Below are positions 46,791 to 58,060 of a DNA stretch of 64,000 nt, piece after piece (the first letter of the stretch is position 1; every line of letters starts with the position of its first letter). The stretch is from NCBI GenBank assembly GCA_018881555.1, contig JACAXG010000204.1, positions 496,001 through 560,000 of the forward strand, read 5' to 3'. Made by a program: the position numbers and the translations under genes. The notes below the pieces were generated by a model. It worked only from the letters and a program-made list of their open reading frames with translations. It had not been told where the DNA came from and searched no databases. The stretch comes from Amblyornis subalaris (lineage: Eukaryota; Chordata; Aves; Passeriformes; Ptilonorhynchidae).

Positions 46791-49584
46791 ATTAGCAGAA
46801 AGTCATCTCTGCTGCCATTAGCGGGGTGCTGCGTGTCAAGGAGGGCAAGAGGGGTCGGCTCACCCCCCACTCCTTCCCGGAGAGCCTTTGACAGCCACCA
46901 TCACAGCTTGCACAGCCAAACTTGTGACCCTCCCCTCGTTCGACCCCAGGTTTGGACCAGGGAGATGCCATCAGCTTACAGCGCATGTGAGTCCAGATCC
47001 TGCACCATAATGCCAGCTTCTCCTACAAGATGGGAAACACTCTTGGGTCAGACACTTTTGAGGCTGCACATGAAAGTGCAATCACCAAATCTGTACAGTG
47101 GATGGCTTTATGGCACGAACTTTCTCCACAGCAGTGGCAGTTTCTATTTCATATCCTTCAGGCAGCCCCCATGCCCCAGGATTACTTTCAGCACTCCTGA
47201 GGCCTCTCCATAAACCAGCCTGGAAAGATACTGCAGATCTGAAAGATCAACTTCTGACAACTCCCATGGCCTCAATGCTATTCTGAAGTTCTCTGCAGTA
47301 TCAGATTCTCTCCTGAGTCCCCTTTGCTTCTGTTTTGCCCACAGCATGGCAAATCCACCTGTGTCACCGTGACCAAGAGATCAGAACAAACCTGTGGGCA
47401 AAGAAGAAGATCCCAGGAGTGCACTGACCCTCAGAGGGGACCTGAGGACAAGAGACTGATCAGCAGTGCTCACAGAACCTGGAAATATTTGAGATAAAGC
47501 ATTAAAACAAACTCCTACACTACATCCTTCCCACCAGAACAGACAGTTGTGAAAATGTCCCTGGACATTAGAACTTGATCTTCTGTATTGTAAGTTGTTA
47601 AAACACTACCTGGCATGTTTTTGGCACAATCTAGCTATGAGGTTCCCAAATGATGCCTAGACACAGCCTGGGAATTAGCACAGACTAGTGCCCATTCTCA
47701 GTAGGCAATTTGGATGCAATCCCCCTTTTTTGGAGGGTGAGAGAATTCAATAGTACAGATGCAGGATATCCTGTGCCAGCTGGCCTCTACACAAGAGAGC
47801 AGACCTAGCTACAGTTAATTTACAGGTATAGATGCAGCCTCAGAGTCCTGGACAACATCCAGCTGATGATTGCACCCTCCTTCTTTCAATTCCACCAGCC
47901 TGAACTGCAAAAGAAAGCCACAACGCTTCTAATCTTTAATTGCTGCTGTGGACCACTGAAATGGTTCTGTCTTTTGATCCTGGATAAGGTGGCCTTTGAA
48001 TTTCTGAAAGTTAAAGAGTGTATGAAGTCTTTGGGGCTCCTTTGAAGGGCCACATGAGATAATGATTGCAGCACAAACCACTAGGGTCTCTTCTCTCTGT
48101 CTTGCTTGTGTTTCATGCGTGCTAAAATACTCAAAACAATTATTCATTTTGCAAGGCTGACATGTCTTTCTCGCTGAACTCACCAAGCCAGCTCTAGTCA
48201 CCACGAGACCACAGAGAGCAAACAACCAGAATCATTACTGCCATTTGGCAGATAACAAATCTGAGCCAAGGAGGAGACATGAGAACCACCTACAAACCTG
48301 CATAGCACAAATCTCTTCCTGGTTTCTGCTTTAGAAGAACACAAGTTGGGTGGATGAGAAAGATCTAATGGGCTTCTGAGGATAAATATGCTCTTACAAA
48401 AGATGACTTTAGTGTGCAAACACAGCTCTCAAGCTTTGGGTTTCCTCTCACTAAAAGCCCAATAAACCAGGACTCTGGCAGGATGGGACCATTGCCTGAA
48501 GGCAGAACAGGGCTCCCTGCTCGACCTGCCTACCCATGCCAGAGCCTGCACTTGCTGTCCAGGTTGCAGGACCTGTGGCAGTACAGCCAAGCAGACATGG
48601 TCTCTTCCCAGACCCTTCTGCGAAGAAGAGAAGGGACTCAATGTTTGTATGTCTGGAGAGATGAGAAATTCTTCCAAGTAGCTGGTTTACAGCAAAACCA
48701 CAAAGTCTTTGGACAGAGAATAAAATAATCTCTCTGGGATTTCCTTTATCTTGTTTTTGCTGCCAGAGGTAAATTCTTGATTTCTGACACTTGCTTGGGG
48801 TGTGGACAGATACATTTTAATGAACTTCTAGGAAATGGGATACTTATCCCGCTCTCTAGGGTAGGCTGGATCCCATCACTCACTTGTTTCCTATGCAACT
48901 TCCCAATTTCTTCCCCAAACACACCCCAAACCCCTTTCAAAGCCCCTGGCAACCCACAGAAACTGCTACTGGCTTTTGAAGTTTTGTGGCATGTCACTGC
49001 ACAGGAACTTCAACACATTTAGTAAAACAAGTCAGGAAATTGAACAGGACATTCCCACAGAGAGAAGAAACGGGAACAGTGAAGCCCACAGCTCTCTGTG
49101 CTCAGATGTCCATGCAGACTTGCCCCGAGCCACCAGCCACCACGCTTGGCTGGGCAGGGCCCACCCTGGCGTCGGGAGTTCGCTTCCCTTGGGCACCTGG
49201 AAGTCTCTGTAGCCAAATCAACTTTTTTCCACATTAGCACATAATGTTTACGTTTTCACATAAGCCATCTCAAACGCTCGTTCGTGACAGCAGTATGGGG
49301 ACTTTTATTAGTCTTGCGTATTTTTCACCATCCCACAGCTGTAGGGAGGGCGTGACTGATCCCCCTGGCCCTTGCCTGCCGCTGGTATCCCTCTCCACAG
49401 CCGACTCCCAGACAGAGGGGCAGAGCAGAAACTGCCTTTTCTGCGATGCACAGCCACGTCCTGGGAAGCAGAGCTGCAAACCACCGGGCAATTTCACAGA
49501 TTCCACTGGAGACCATTTCAGAGAAGCCAGTGAGCTCGATAATGCTGATTTACATAGCAGTGCATCTTCCCCTCTCCGCGGGAA
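46791..49584. other. Non-coding stretch, no gene recognised
   Basis: Mixed sequence with frames of up to 144 codons (46779-47213, +; 49244-49669, +), none recognised. A possible old SINE trace lies at 48231. No RNA gene was identified. Confidence 0.5.
48231..48275 (-). repeat. Possible MIR-like fragment
   Basis: ATCATTACTGCCATTTGGCAGATAAC-type order (given here as three words: CATTACTGCCATTT, GGCAGATAACAAA, CTGAGCCAAGGAGG) resembles the complement of the MIR core, ATTTTACAGATGAGGAAACTGAGGC. The match is short and diverged, so a chance likeness is possible. Confidence 0.25.
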
Positions 49585-49670
49585 TTGCCGGGTGGCGTTC
49601 CCTGGCCTGCGCGATGCCGGAGGTCAGGCTGCTGATCGGAGCGGTCCCATCTGGCCTGAAAATCTATAAA
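49585..49670 (+). mobile_element. Ancient CR1/L3-like 3' end
   Basis: The order TGGCCTGCGCGATGCCGGAGG, TCAGGCTGCTGATCGGAG, CGGTCCCATCTGGCCTGAAA, ATCTATAAATTC corresponds to the tail of old CR1-type LINEs as I remember them from reptiles (TGGCCTG..TATGCAGGAGGTCAG, GGTCCCTTCTGGCCTTAAA, ATCTATGAATC). Several CpG-containing differences and no coding sequence remain. It is much older than the other CR1 copies here. Confidence 0.55.
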
Positions 49671-49880
49671 TTCAGATCTGGATGAAATTGGGCAATTTTG
49701 GATTTGGATAAGCATTCATGAATTTAAATGAATAAATAATAATATAATAATAAATCATTCATCTCGCTGTCTAGCGTGCGAGTCCCCTCCAAGACCTGCA
49801 GTTCAGACGCAGCCAAAGTTTGACTACCTCTGCAATTAGAGCCAATGAATTTCAAATGAGGGGGAGGGAGGGGTAAAAAA
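49671..49880. other. AT-rich candidate conserved block beside ancient repeat
   Basis: The stretch includes (AATAAT)-like sequence at 49727-49755 and the segment AGAGCCAATGAATTTCAAAT (49838-49857) with homeobox and CCAAT-like words. It is immediately 3' of the ancient CR1 tail. No open frame. Regulatory function is inference. Confidence 0.25.
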
Positions 49881-50526
49881 AAAGGAGAAATGAAATGGTT
49901 GGGGGGGACCATTTATTCAAAGGGACTTCCCCCTCCCTGCAGCCCACACAAGGACTGGATGCTAACAAACTTATCCCACTGCTGGCTTGGGGTAGTGGCA
50001 CTCGTGAGAGCTTCCATCTGCCACTACCTACACTCAAGACAAGCAAGATCCATAAATCCAGCTAGTCCCAGATCTGCTATGCCCACATAAAGCTTGCACT
50101 CCTCACAGCTGGCTCTCTGGGCTAGGCTCAAGTCACCCTGATTCAATCCCACGCAATGATGTTGGACAAGTACATTTCCTTTTGGTTGGTTATTATGAAA
50201 AAGAGCTTTGGGCTAAAGCAATTCCAGACACGGAATTGTTCAAGGTCAGGCTCTCTCCCATGAGCCAGAGGTAAATTCATGGGCAGTCACCGTGGTGGAG
50301 AGGCGACAACAGGCTGGGCTACACTGCTGACAGGCAACTTCCACTCCAGACCTCTCTCACGCGGAGCTGTCTCCTCATTCCTACTGAGGGGCCTCCACCA
50401 GCAGCTCGCCACGGGCCAGATTCCCAGCACTGTTCCATCCTTCTTTTCCTCACCCTTCTGACTGTTACATCCCCTTGAACCACCCCCAGACCAATTCTGT
50501 CCTGATTGCCCCTGGTGAGTTTCTAC
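49881..50526. other. Non-coding stretch, no gene recognised
   Basis: Ordinary sequence between an AT-rich block and the first LINE RT fragment. No supported feature. Confidence 0.5.
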
Positions 50527-50712
50527 CCTCCCCAAACCTTTATGTTTAATTTCCTGTCTGAACCAGCTCTTGCAGCTTTCCCTAGTTCAGCCCCCTTCAC
50601 CCATTTCATTAACATGCTGTTTACTTCTGCTTGTAGATCATTAGCAGCAATATTAAACAACTGGCAGCCTGCCCAGGAGGCTGCGATCTCCGGGGTTGAT
50701 GACTTGTTTTAT
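50527..50712 (-). mobile_element. Decayed LINE reverse-transcriptase fragment, copy A
   Basis: On the minus strand one frame reads AGCQLFNIAANDLQAEV and then NSMLMKWVKGAELG. This fits the palm region of non-LTR (CR1-like) RTs, LGP.LFNIFINDL followed after a short spacer by FADDTKLG. Both catalytic aspartates of the FADD box are lost (VKGA in place of ADDT). The fragment is related at roughly three quarters of positions to copy B at 52268-52456, same orientation, about 1.74 kb away. It ends abruptly with stretches (CTGGCAGCCTGCCCAG and GGTTGATGACTTGTTTTAT) that match B exactly. It is dead and of a LINE family different from the ordinary CR1 copies here. The alternative, a non-LINE duplicated sequence, is less likely given the motif order. 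Confidence 0.7.
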
Positions 50713-52267
50713 TTTCCCTCCCTGAGAGAGCAGCAAAAGCATCAGAGGTGGGTGGACATGGAAAGACCCAAGCCAGGACCAGAGATGAGAGAGGCGGCTT
50801 TCTTGCTTTTCCTAGTAAATCTCCCACTCTGCTTTGTCTTTAAACTCCTCACTCAGATAAGTCCTTCTGTCATGGGTATGTTTCTGATGCCTTTATGTGG
50901 AGCATTTTCTTGAACTAAGCCTTTGCCACCCGTTTTTCCCCTTAAAATCCCTTGGTTTGGAATCAATGAGTCCACACCTGGGACTGAATTTCAGGCCAAT
51001 CTCTTTCCAGGTCCCTTGTATCACAAATTTTTTCTGTTTTTCAGCTGAAAGATGAGCCAACAAACACATTGACTAATTTCATGCTGTCATCTTACCTGCT
51101 CTGGCAACAGCTATTCTGTAGTGAACAGAGCAGAGAACTGGCTGCACATTTTTATTTATTAAATATTCATCCACTTTCTTTTTAAGATGATTTTTTTTTT
51201 TTCCTGCCAGGGGAAGACAAAGGGAAGGAAGGGTGAAAGGGAATTGGCACGTTCAAAATCTTCCAATATCTGGCAAAAATGTCAACAGAAATGTCACTTG
51301 AAAATTCTAATTCAGACGATTTTGGCTAATCTATGATTGTATTTCCAATGCCTCCACACTGGTCCCTTGGGCTGTTGGCCATCTCCTTTTTGGACACCTG
51401 GAGTATAAGCTCTGTCCACATAGGACTTGCAGGACCTGCTGTTGAACCCGTTCAGCCTCTCTTATCACCATAATAATGTCCAACACCGGTGCAGGGGCAT
51501 CTTCAGAACATGCTCCTTCTTTGCGCCTTCTTTTTTCCAGGTGAGGCTGTTGCCAGCCATCATCACAAAAGGCTGGAGAACTACCTCTAGGTTCCTCACA
51601 CTAGGCGTGCTTACACCAGTTTGTTTCTGTTCTAGGATTGCCATAAAGCTTTTTCCTCCACTCTGCCCACAGGGGTACCTTTGGGGAACCACTGGATCCC
51701 CCCTTGGCCCCCAGTTAGCTGGGTTAAGGAAACTGCACTCTTTAGACCCTCCCTACATGAAGTAATGTGACTCTCCCTACAGCCCACGGTGAGCAGCTCT
51801 TGCTGTTAGGAACTGGCAGAGGGAACTGGAGTAAAAAGCCTCCTTTCTGTCCAAGTGCCTCCCTCCCCCTGATGGGCTGCTATTTCAGACAGGCCTGATA
51901 GTGGCCATCAAAGGCCAGTCATGTGGGACACAGACTTTTTTGTAGTGTTTCAGGCGTTCCTCATGATTTTACTCTTTCTCCACCTTGCTGCCTGTCTTCC
52001 CAACACCTTCCTGGCCAAAGGCAACACGCACTATTCCAGAGGTGTGCTCCTGTGTCCATGGCTCTGTGGACACAGACTGCTCTGTCCCCACTTTCAGGAG
52101 TTTGCAGCTGGGCTGTGTGACAGAGAGAAGCTGCATTTGCTCTTCCCCCCCCCCCCCCCGGCACCTAAAGTCCTCACGTGACCTTTTATCTCTGCTTCCC
52201 TGCACACTGGTATTCATGTTATTCCCAAGCCAAACATCAAGCTATAATTCCCTGCTTGTCTTTCCAG
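50713..52267. other. Non-coding stretch between the two RT fragments
   Basis: No gene. The interval contains a T-rich tract near 51180-51202 and the C15 run at 52145. I see no match between the flanks of copy A and copy B outside the RT-related segments. Confidence 0.5.
52145..52159 (+). repeat. C15 homopolymer
   Basis: Fifteen consecutive C follow TCTT and precede GGCACC. A run of this length on one strand (G15 on the other) can form a G-quadruplex-like or triplex structure and is prone to sequencing-length error. Confidence 0.95.
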
Positions 52268-52456
52268 CCTCCCCAAACATTTTTGTTTTACTTCCACTGT
52301 CCAAACCAGCCCCTCTAGCTCCTCCCAGTTTAGCTTCACCCACACATTTCATTAACATGTTGTTTATTCGCACTTCTAGATGATTAGCGAAGACATTAAA
52401 TGACTGGCAGCCTGCCCAGAGAGGCCATTACCTTTGGGGTTGATGACTTGTTTTAT
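52268..52456 (-). mobile_element. Decayed LINE reverse-transcriptase fragment, copy B
   Basis: On the minus strand one frame reads AGCQSFNVFANHLEV and then NNMLMKCVGEAKLGG, the same region as copy A. FNVFANHL is closer to the ancestral LFNIFINDL at some positions and the FADD box has become CVGE. Copies A and B share AGCQ before the FN motif, Val in place of Ala in the ADD box, Ala in place of Thr after it, and an identical 21-bp end (52436-52456). Each copy also has private changes. It is too short and degraded for function. Confidence 0.7.
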
Positions 52457-54694
52457 ACACCTCTCAGGCTGGTGAGAGCAGTGGAGCTGGGCAGGTCCAG
52501 AAGGTCCTGAGCAGCACAGGGAAGATCCAGAGGAAGCTCCGCATTTTCAGTGCACTGGTGATCTCTGCTTTTCCCCCACCACCACGTGGGGCCACTGCCT
52601 GCCCTGAAGAAGCCCAAAGGAGGGGCCTTTTAAGTGGGAGCAAGAGGGCACGAAGAAGAGAGTTGGTGGACAACATGACTCTCTGTCGGGGATTCCTCTG
52701 CTCCCCAAAACTGTGGGAAAAGGAAGGTGGCAAGTAAGCAAAAGCATCCAGGACATCCTCGGGCAATGCCACACAGTGCCCCTATCACCCGTAAGAGGTG
52801 GGGGACAGTGTGACAGCATGATGTTTGTAAAGTCATTAAATTGCCACGTTTCAGAGTGTGTTTTAACTCTGATTAAAGTCAAAATGGTTCTTTTGAGAAA
52901 ATACCAACTGAGCACCAGTGTCCCAGTGGTGTCAGTGGGAAGTTGGGTGAAATCCCTTTGCAGAGCCTCTCAGCCTTCACAATTCCAAGTTTCAGCAGGG
53001 CCAAAAGCTGTCTTGTACACACTGTGGAGGAGATGGTTTTACCAGGCACCTGGTGGGTCCCAAGACAACTGTGAGAGCAGTCACCTCAGCCCCTGACAAG
53101 CTGCACCCTGGGATCGCTGCTTCCAGGCCGCTTCTCCAGCAGGAAACACACTTTCCCTTGGAGGAGGTCCCCTTGTCAAAGCAGTGCCCACCACCAAAAA
53201 CCCTCCAGAAGGCAACTGATACCTGGGCAACCTGTTTGCTGATGGCCACCTCACCTGATTCAGTAGTCTTTGGAGATTCTCAGCCTGCCAGATTAGCCTG
53301 GAATCCCTCAGAGCAATGATTTTGCTAAGCAGCTCTGAGTGTAACAGTGGTTCCAGAGCAGAGCCCTTCCCCACATGAGTCGTCACATTTCCACCAGGCA
53401 GGCTGCTTTTCAGTGCCAGGAAGATGCTGGTCAGCCTTACAGAAAAGCACTATCTTTTGGGGCTTTTAGAAATACAGATCTTACCTGCCTTTTACACTCC
53501 TTTAAAGAACAAGATGCAAAGTGATCTCTTCCCCAGTGAATAAAATCACTGAATTGAGAAAGGAAATGTACCAGGTGGCTCCCACTCTTTCCCACCTTTA
53601 AAAAAAAAAAAAGAAGAAGAAAAGAAAGTAAGAAAAAAGGCTTTGAGCCGTTCTTCAAAGGCTGTCTGATTTGGTTTGAATAATATAAAATGATGATGGA
53701 GGGAAAAAAGGGAATATTAAACTCAAGGCTGTAAGAGCTCTGCGCTCAGGCTCAGCCACTGAAAAAGATCCACGTACACTTTTCATGAAATCACCGCAAT
53801 GATCCCTCCTTGTCTCTGTAACAGCTGTGGGATCAGCAGCGATGCAAACCGGGGCCCGAACACAGCCTGGGCAACAAAAGCCAGGCTGCTTCTTCCCTGG
53901 AGGTGTTTCCCCCTGTGGATACACCCAAATGCCCCACACCTCCCTGTGGGTTTCTCCACCAGACTCCCCTGCATGTCCCCGCTCCTGGGGCACAGCATCC
54001 CAGAGAAGGGAGGCCAGACGCAGGAAAGTGGGAAAGGAGGGACACGCAGAAAGAGGGGGGAAAAAATGAACGAAAAAGTATTTTCTTCTGAGCTCCCCTG
54101 AGAAAATTAGTGTGAAGCTGGAAGGAGCTGATTGCTGTCAAGGCCTGCCAGAGCCCAGATAGCCAGCTGCAGTCCCCAGGCACAAATGTGATAATAGCCA
54201 ACAAGCTAAAATCATTAACAGTAACGATTGCCTCTGGAAAGACCCCAACACCTAGGAGGAAAAACCAGTGACAGGAGAGGGAGGAAAAAAAAAATTAAAA
54301 GGGAGCAATTGTAATTTCCTCTTAGCATTTCTGCACTCTGTTTTCCATAACCCTCTGATCCCAATAAAGACTGCCTCACCTGGTTATGGCTCAGTCTGGC
54401 TTTGCCCAGCTGGACTCCAATGAGCATTTCTTCTCCCTTTATTTGCTGGTGAGAGAGCAGAGGGAATGAGGGTGAGGGAGGAGAGGGAAATACTTGGTGA
54501 AAATAGCCATCAAATTTAGCTGGCTCTCATGGATGTTAGCTGCTTCAAAAAAGGCATCTTGTAGCTTTGGCTGGATGAGCCAAGCCCACATGATAAACAT
54601 CTGGGTTGTCCCCACAGCCCATGGCTCGTGACACAGAGGGAGGGAAAAAGCTATTTTCTCCACCAGATCTCTGAAGTGCCAGCAGTAGAAGGAA
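52457..54694. other. Non-coding stretch, no gene recognised
   Basis: GC-moderate sequence with frames of up to about 127 codons, none recognised. An A-rich AAG stretch lies at 53599-53640 and another A run at 54287-54299. No RNA gene identified. Confidence 0.5.
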
Positions 54695-55052
54695 TACTGC
54701 ATGGTCTGTTCTGGGACCAGTCCAGATTCACTTCTTCAGCAACGACTTGGAGAAAGGATGAGACTCTGCAGGTGTTGGGGGGCTGCTCTGAGCTATGCTC
54801 AGGGACAAGAGAGGTGTGGGATGGATATAAGGAAAAGATTCTTCCCCATGAAGATGGCCAAGTGTGGGCAAAGGCTGCCCAGCCAGCCTATCCATCCTAA
54901 AGCCCATGCCATCCCCATCCCTGGAGGTTTACAAGACCCACCAGGATAAAACCCTGAGCAACCTGGTGCAATCTCAGAGCTGGCCCTGCCATTAGGAGAG
55001 TGCATGAGAGACCACCTGAGGTCCCTGCCAACCCGGATCATCCTGTGATCCA
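54695..55052 (+). mobile_element. CR1 LINE fragment, internally deleted ORF2
   Basis: Plus-strand CR1. From 54705 the frame reads SVLGPVQIHFFSNDLEKG then stop, matching the RT palm stretch GSVLGPVLFNIFINDL. After about 40 bp of unclear sequence it resumes near 54800 with a GTREVWDGYKEKILP / DIRKRFFPMKM segment from the ORF2 C-terminus. The 3' UTR follows: CCATCCCTGGAGGTTTACAAG, CTGAGCAACCTGGTGCAATC, AGGTCCCTGCCAACCCGGA, tail TCATCCTGTGATCC. The FADD box and about 150-200 following codons are absent. The element is 5' truncated and inactive. The break falls beside the same motif as in the copy at 15171, though the right-hand junction differs. Confidence 0.85.
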
Positions 55053-57699
55053 AATCAGACACCAGCGCCTCTCCTCTCTGGTCACACTGCCAGCTTCACC
55101 ACCCTTGCTCAGTCAGCACATCTCTGTCTCCTCCAACATCCTGATGCTCCTGGGAATGGCTCTTTCCTCCTGAGGAATTTTCTATGACAACCAGAACTGG
55201 GAAGCAGGCTATAATGAGTCTGTGTGCTCTGTGTCACAATGAAACATTTTCAGCTAAGCCCCTTGACTGCAAGTCCCCTTAAATCTTGAGAAATTCACAT
55301 CCCAGTCTGCAAACCTCAGAAAATCTCTTGCTTCCCAACCCCTTACCCTGTCCAGGCATTCTCTTTTCTTAACCTCATCTCAAAACAAACTCTGTGTAAG
55401 CAGCCTTTGATCAATCAATTGCTTCTACAAGGAAAAGACAATAACATCAGCTTTTAAAAGTAAGAATAACAGATTTTAACCCCAGTTTCATTTGTGAGAA
55501 CATTGTATTCATGCATAGGACTTCATGCTGTGTCTTGGTACAGTCCCATGCACCAAGCAGGCATATCCCATCGAGGGGGAGGTGATGGCAAGTGGGAAAG
55601 TGATAAGTCTGCCCCTGAGGCATTTGGCCCAGAGCACACTCTGCACAGGACAGGGCTAATATTAGAGGGAAGGGAGTACATTCACCCTAAAAATCCCCAG
55701 TACAATGCCAGGCTACATTTACTATGTTCTCTTTGGACTCATTTGCCTTTTTGCAAACAATTCTCTGCAAAGCCGTGGCTGACATTCAGGAAAGAGCAGC
55801 GAAGTGGAGCACCAGGAGGTTTTTGCACCAGCCAGTGAGCCCATTGCTAAGCTGCTTTGTGCAGAAGTTGTAGAAATCACATCCCGTGCTGACGCTCACC
55901 TTCTTGGGGAGCTGGCGGGGAGGACCACGTTCCTTTCCAAAGATTGTCAGGGCTCAGAGAAGCATTTAGCAAAGCCACACTGAACCTGGTCGGATGCAGC
56001 TGGAGTTTGTAAAATAGGGAACTCTTCTTCCAAAATTAATTCCTGGCTTTGGATTCGTCTGATGTAAAGAGTTTAATTTTCCAGCTCAGAAAACTCTGTG
56101 CTGTTCCTTTAGTGAAGGGATGGGAAAGTCCCCAGCCTCCCTGCCCAGGACCAGCAGAAATACCAATTCCCAGGCTGTTCCTGGGAGGTTTACTCCTGCA
56201 GGTCATTTTTCCCACAAGATATCCTCACATGTCCTTCAGTCCCCGGCTCAGTGTTGCGGTGAGAGAGCACCGTACCAGTCCAGCAGGAATGACCCAGGAG
56301 AGGCTGTGTGATGCACAGGCCTGTGTGAAAGCAGGCAGTGACCTGTGGGGTTTGTTCGAGCTCCCCCAGGACCTGCTAAACGACCTTTAGCAAACCACTC
56401 TGGATGTCCTTAGCAGGCCCAGCCCCTCAATGCAGCCCCTCAATGCAGCACAACCCATTCAGGGATTTCAGAGACCCTGACAGACCCCACAATCCACATG
56501 ACTCCCCAGCATCCCACCTTGGCTGCCCTAGCTTTCCAGAGGACCAAAGAGGCTGGCCCAAACCTCTTCTTGGCATTTTCTAGAAGGTGCTTGGGTAGTT
56601 CTTCTGCAAGTCTGGTGTCTTACATTGCCTTCTGGGTTGTTGATCAGGAGACTGCAAGTGATTTTTGGGGTGGCGTGGTGGGAATCTGTCCTTCCCCAGC
56701 TGGCCTTTACAGTGAGGCCCACTGGGAGGTTCATGCCATGGCTGGATCTTGAGCTCCGAGACAAGGGATGATCCTCAGAGACCCCACACTCCAGCGCTTA
56801 ACAGTTTTATTTGGATATTAGGGAAATCCAGTTAGGAATACACACTGGCACAATGCTTGAAGGAACAATTTCATGAGCTTCTCCTACTCTCACTACACTC
56901 TGAGCCCCTCTGCAGCAGAAAAGTGGATTGGCCAGTTCTCCTCTTAAAAAGAAGTGTCCATAGATACTAAAAGAGTGTCTCCAAGACACTGAGAGTAAAT
57001 CATGTGTCAGATCCTCAGTTAGAATAAAACAGAAAGTAAGGAAAGAAAAAGATAAAAGTAAACAGAAAACTTCTTATACTCTGAAATGGGAACTAAAAGG
57101 TGGAGAAATCCCACACAAAGGACTCCATTCAGAAGTCTTGGCAGAGTTTCAGACATCAGACTTCACAGCCAAGTAACTGATGGCAGAGATAAGAAAAAGA
57201 AACTGTCAGAAGTGTACATAGTGCACACATCACCTTGGTATCTAATTAGCTAAATGAGTCTGCGTCTTTACTCAAAAGTAAAATTTTTCCCCATGTACAC
57301 AAAAGCTGATTAAACTTTAACCCCTCTGCTCCCCATAAATTAACAAAGAGATCCCAGTCAAAGTCCTGTGGTGCAAAACCTGGTCAGACAACAGAAGTTT
57401 TGGAGGTCTTACCTCCAGTTTACCTTCTCTATTGAGATTTCCCATCCTTGATGAAAGGCTTGCAATTTTGATTTTGCTTAAAGTGTGTGTCTGTTGCTAA
57501 ACCTGTGAAAGCTCCAGGGCATCACTGGACTCCTAGCAGACCAGGGCTGAGTGTCTCATTTTAAAGAGCAACCTGCTTCTTGCACACCTCCTGTCCCCGC
57601 ACAAAACGCCTGGGAAGGCAGATATTCCCAGTGTGAGCACACCCAGTCTTAACATCCCATCCTACATGAGGTCATTCAGTCTGAATTAAAAATACGTAA
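55053..57699. other. Non-coding stretch, no gene recognised
   Basis: Mixed sequence with short unrecognised frames. A 13-bp tandem duplication (AGCCCCTCAATGC, 56421-56446) is the only clear repeat. 57000-57100 is A-rich but not simple. No RNA gene identified. Confidence 0.5.
56421..56446 (+). repeat. 13-bp tandem duplication, two copies
   Basis: AGCCCCTCAATGC occurs twice head to tail with no mismatch. A small local duplication without known role. Confidence 0.9.
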
Positions 57700-58060
57700 A
57701 AAGGACTGGTCACACCACACGAGCAGCTCCTCAGGCACGTTCATTTGATGTCAAAGAGGTCTCTCATCTCTTTTGGTTAATTGAAGGGGTCTTGCTTCAA
57801 CTTATCTTAATTCTGACTGTTGAAACAGAGTCCTGATTCAGTTTAATTAATCCCCTTTAAAAATGAATTTGAGTTAATTCTCCCACGGGTCTCAAAGCAG
57901 AGAGGTGCCCAGAAATCACGACGTGGCTTAACGTTTAGTGTGAGATGGAACTCTTTCAGGGTGAGCTACTAAACCCCACCTGAAGATTTCATTTTCCTTA
58001 TTACTGGAGATTGGAGGAAATGTTTTAATTCAGAAAGCAATTATGGGCAGTGCTGCCATG
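57700..58060. other. AT-rich candidate conserved non-coding block
   Basis: The block contains GGTTAATTGAAGG, CAGTTTAATTAATCCCC, TGAGTTAATTCTCCC and AGCAATTATGGGC within about 300 bp, all homeobox- or HNF1-like words in non-simple sequence, and no long frame. Regulatory function is inference from motif density. Confidence 0.3.
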
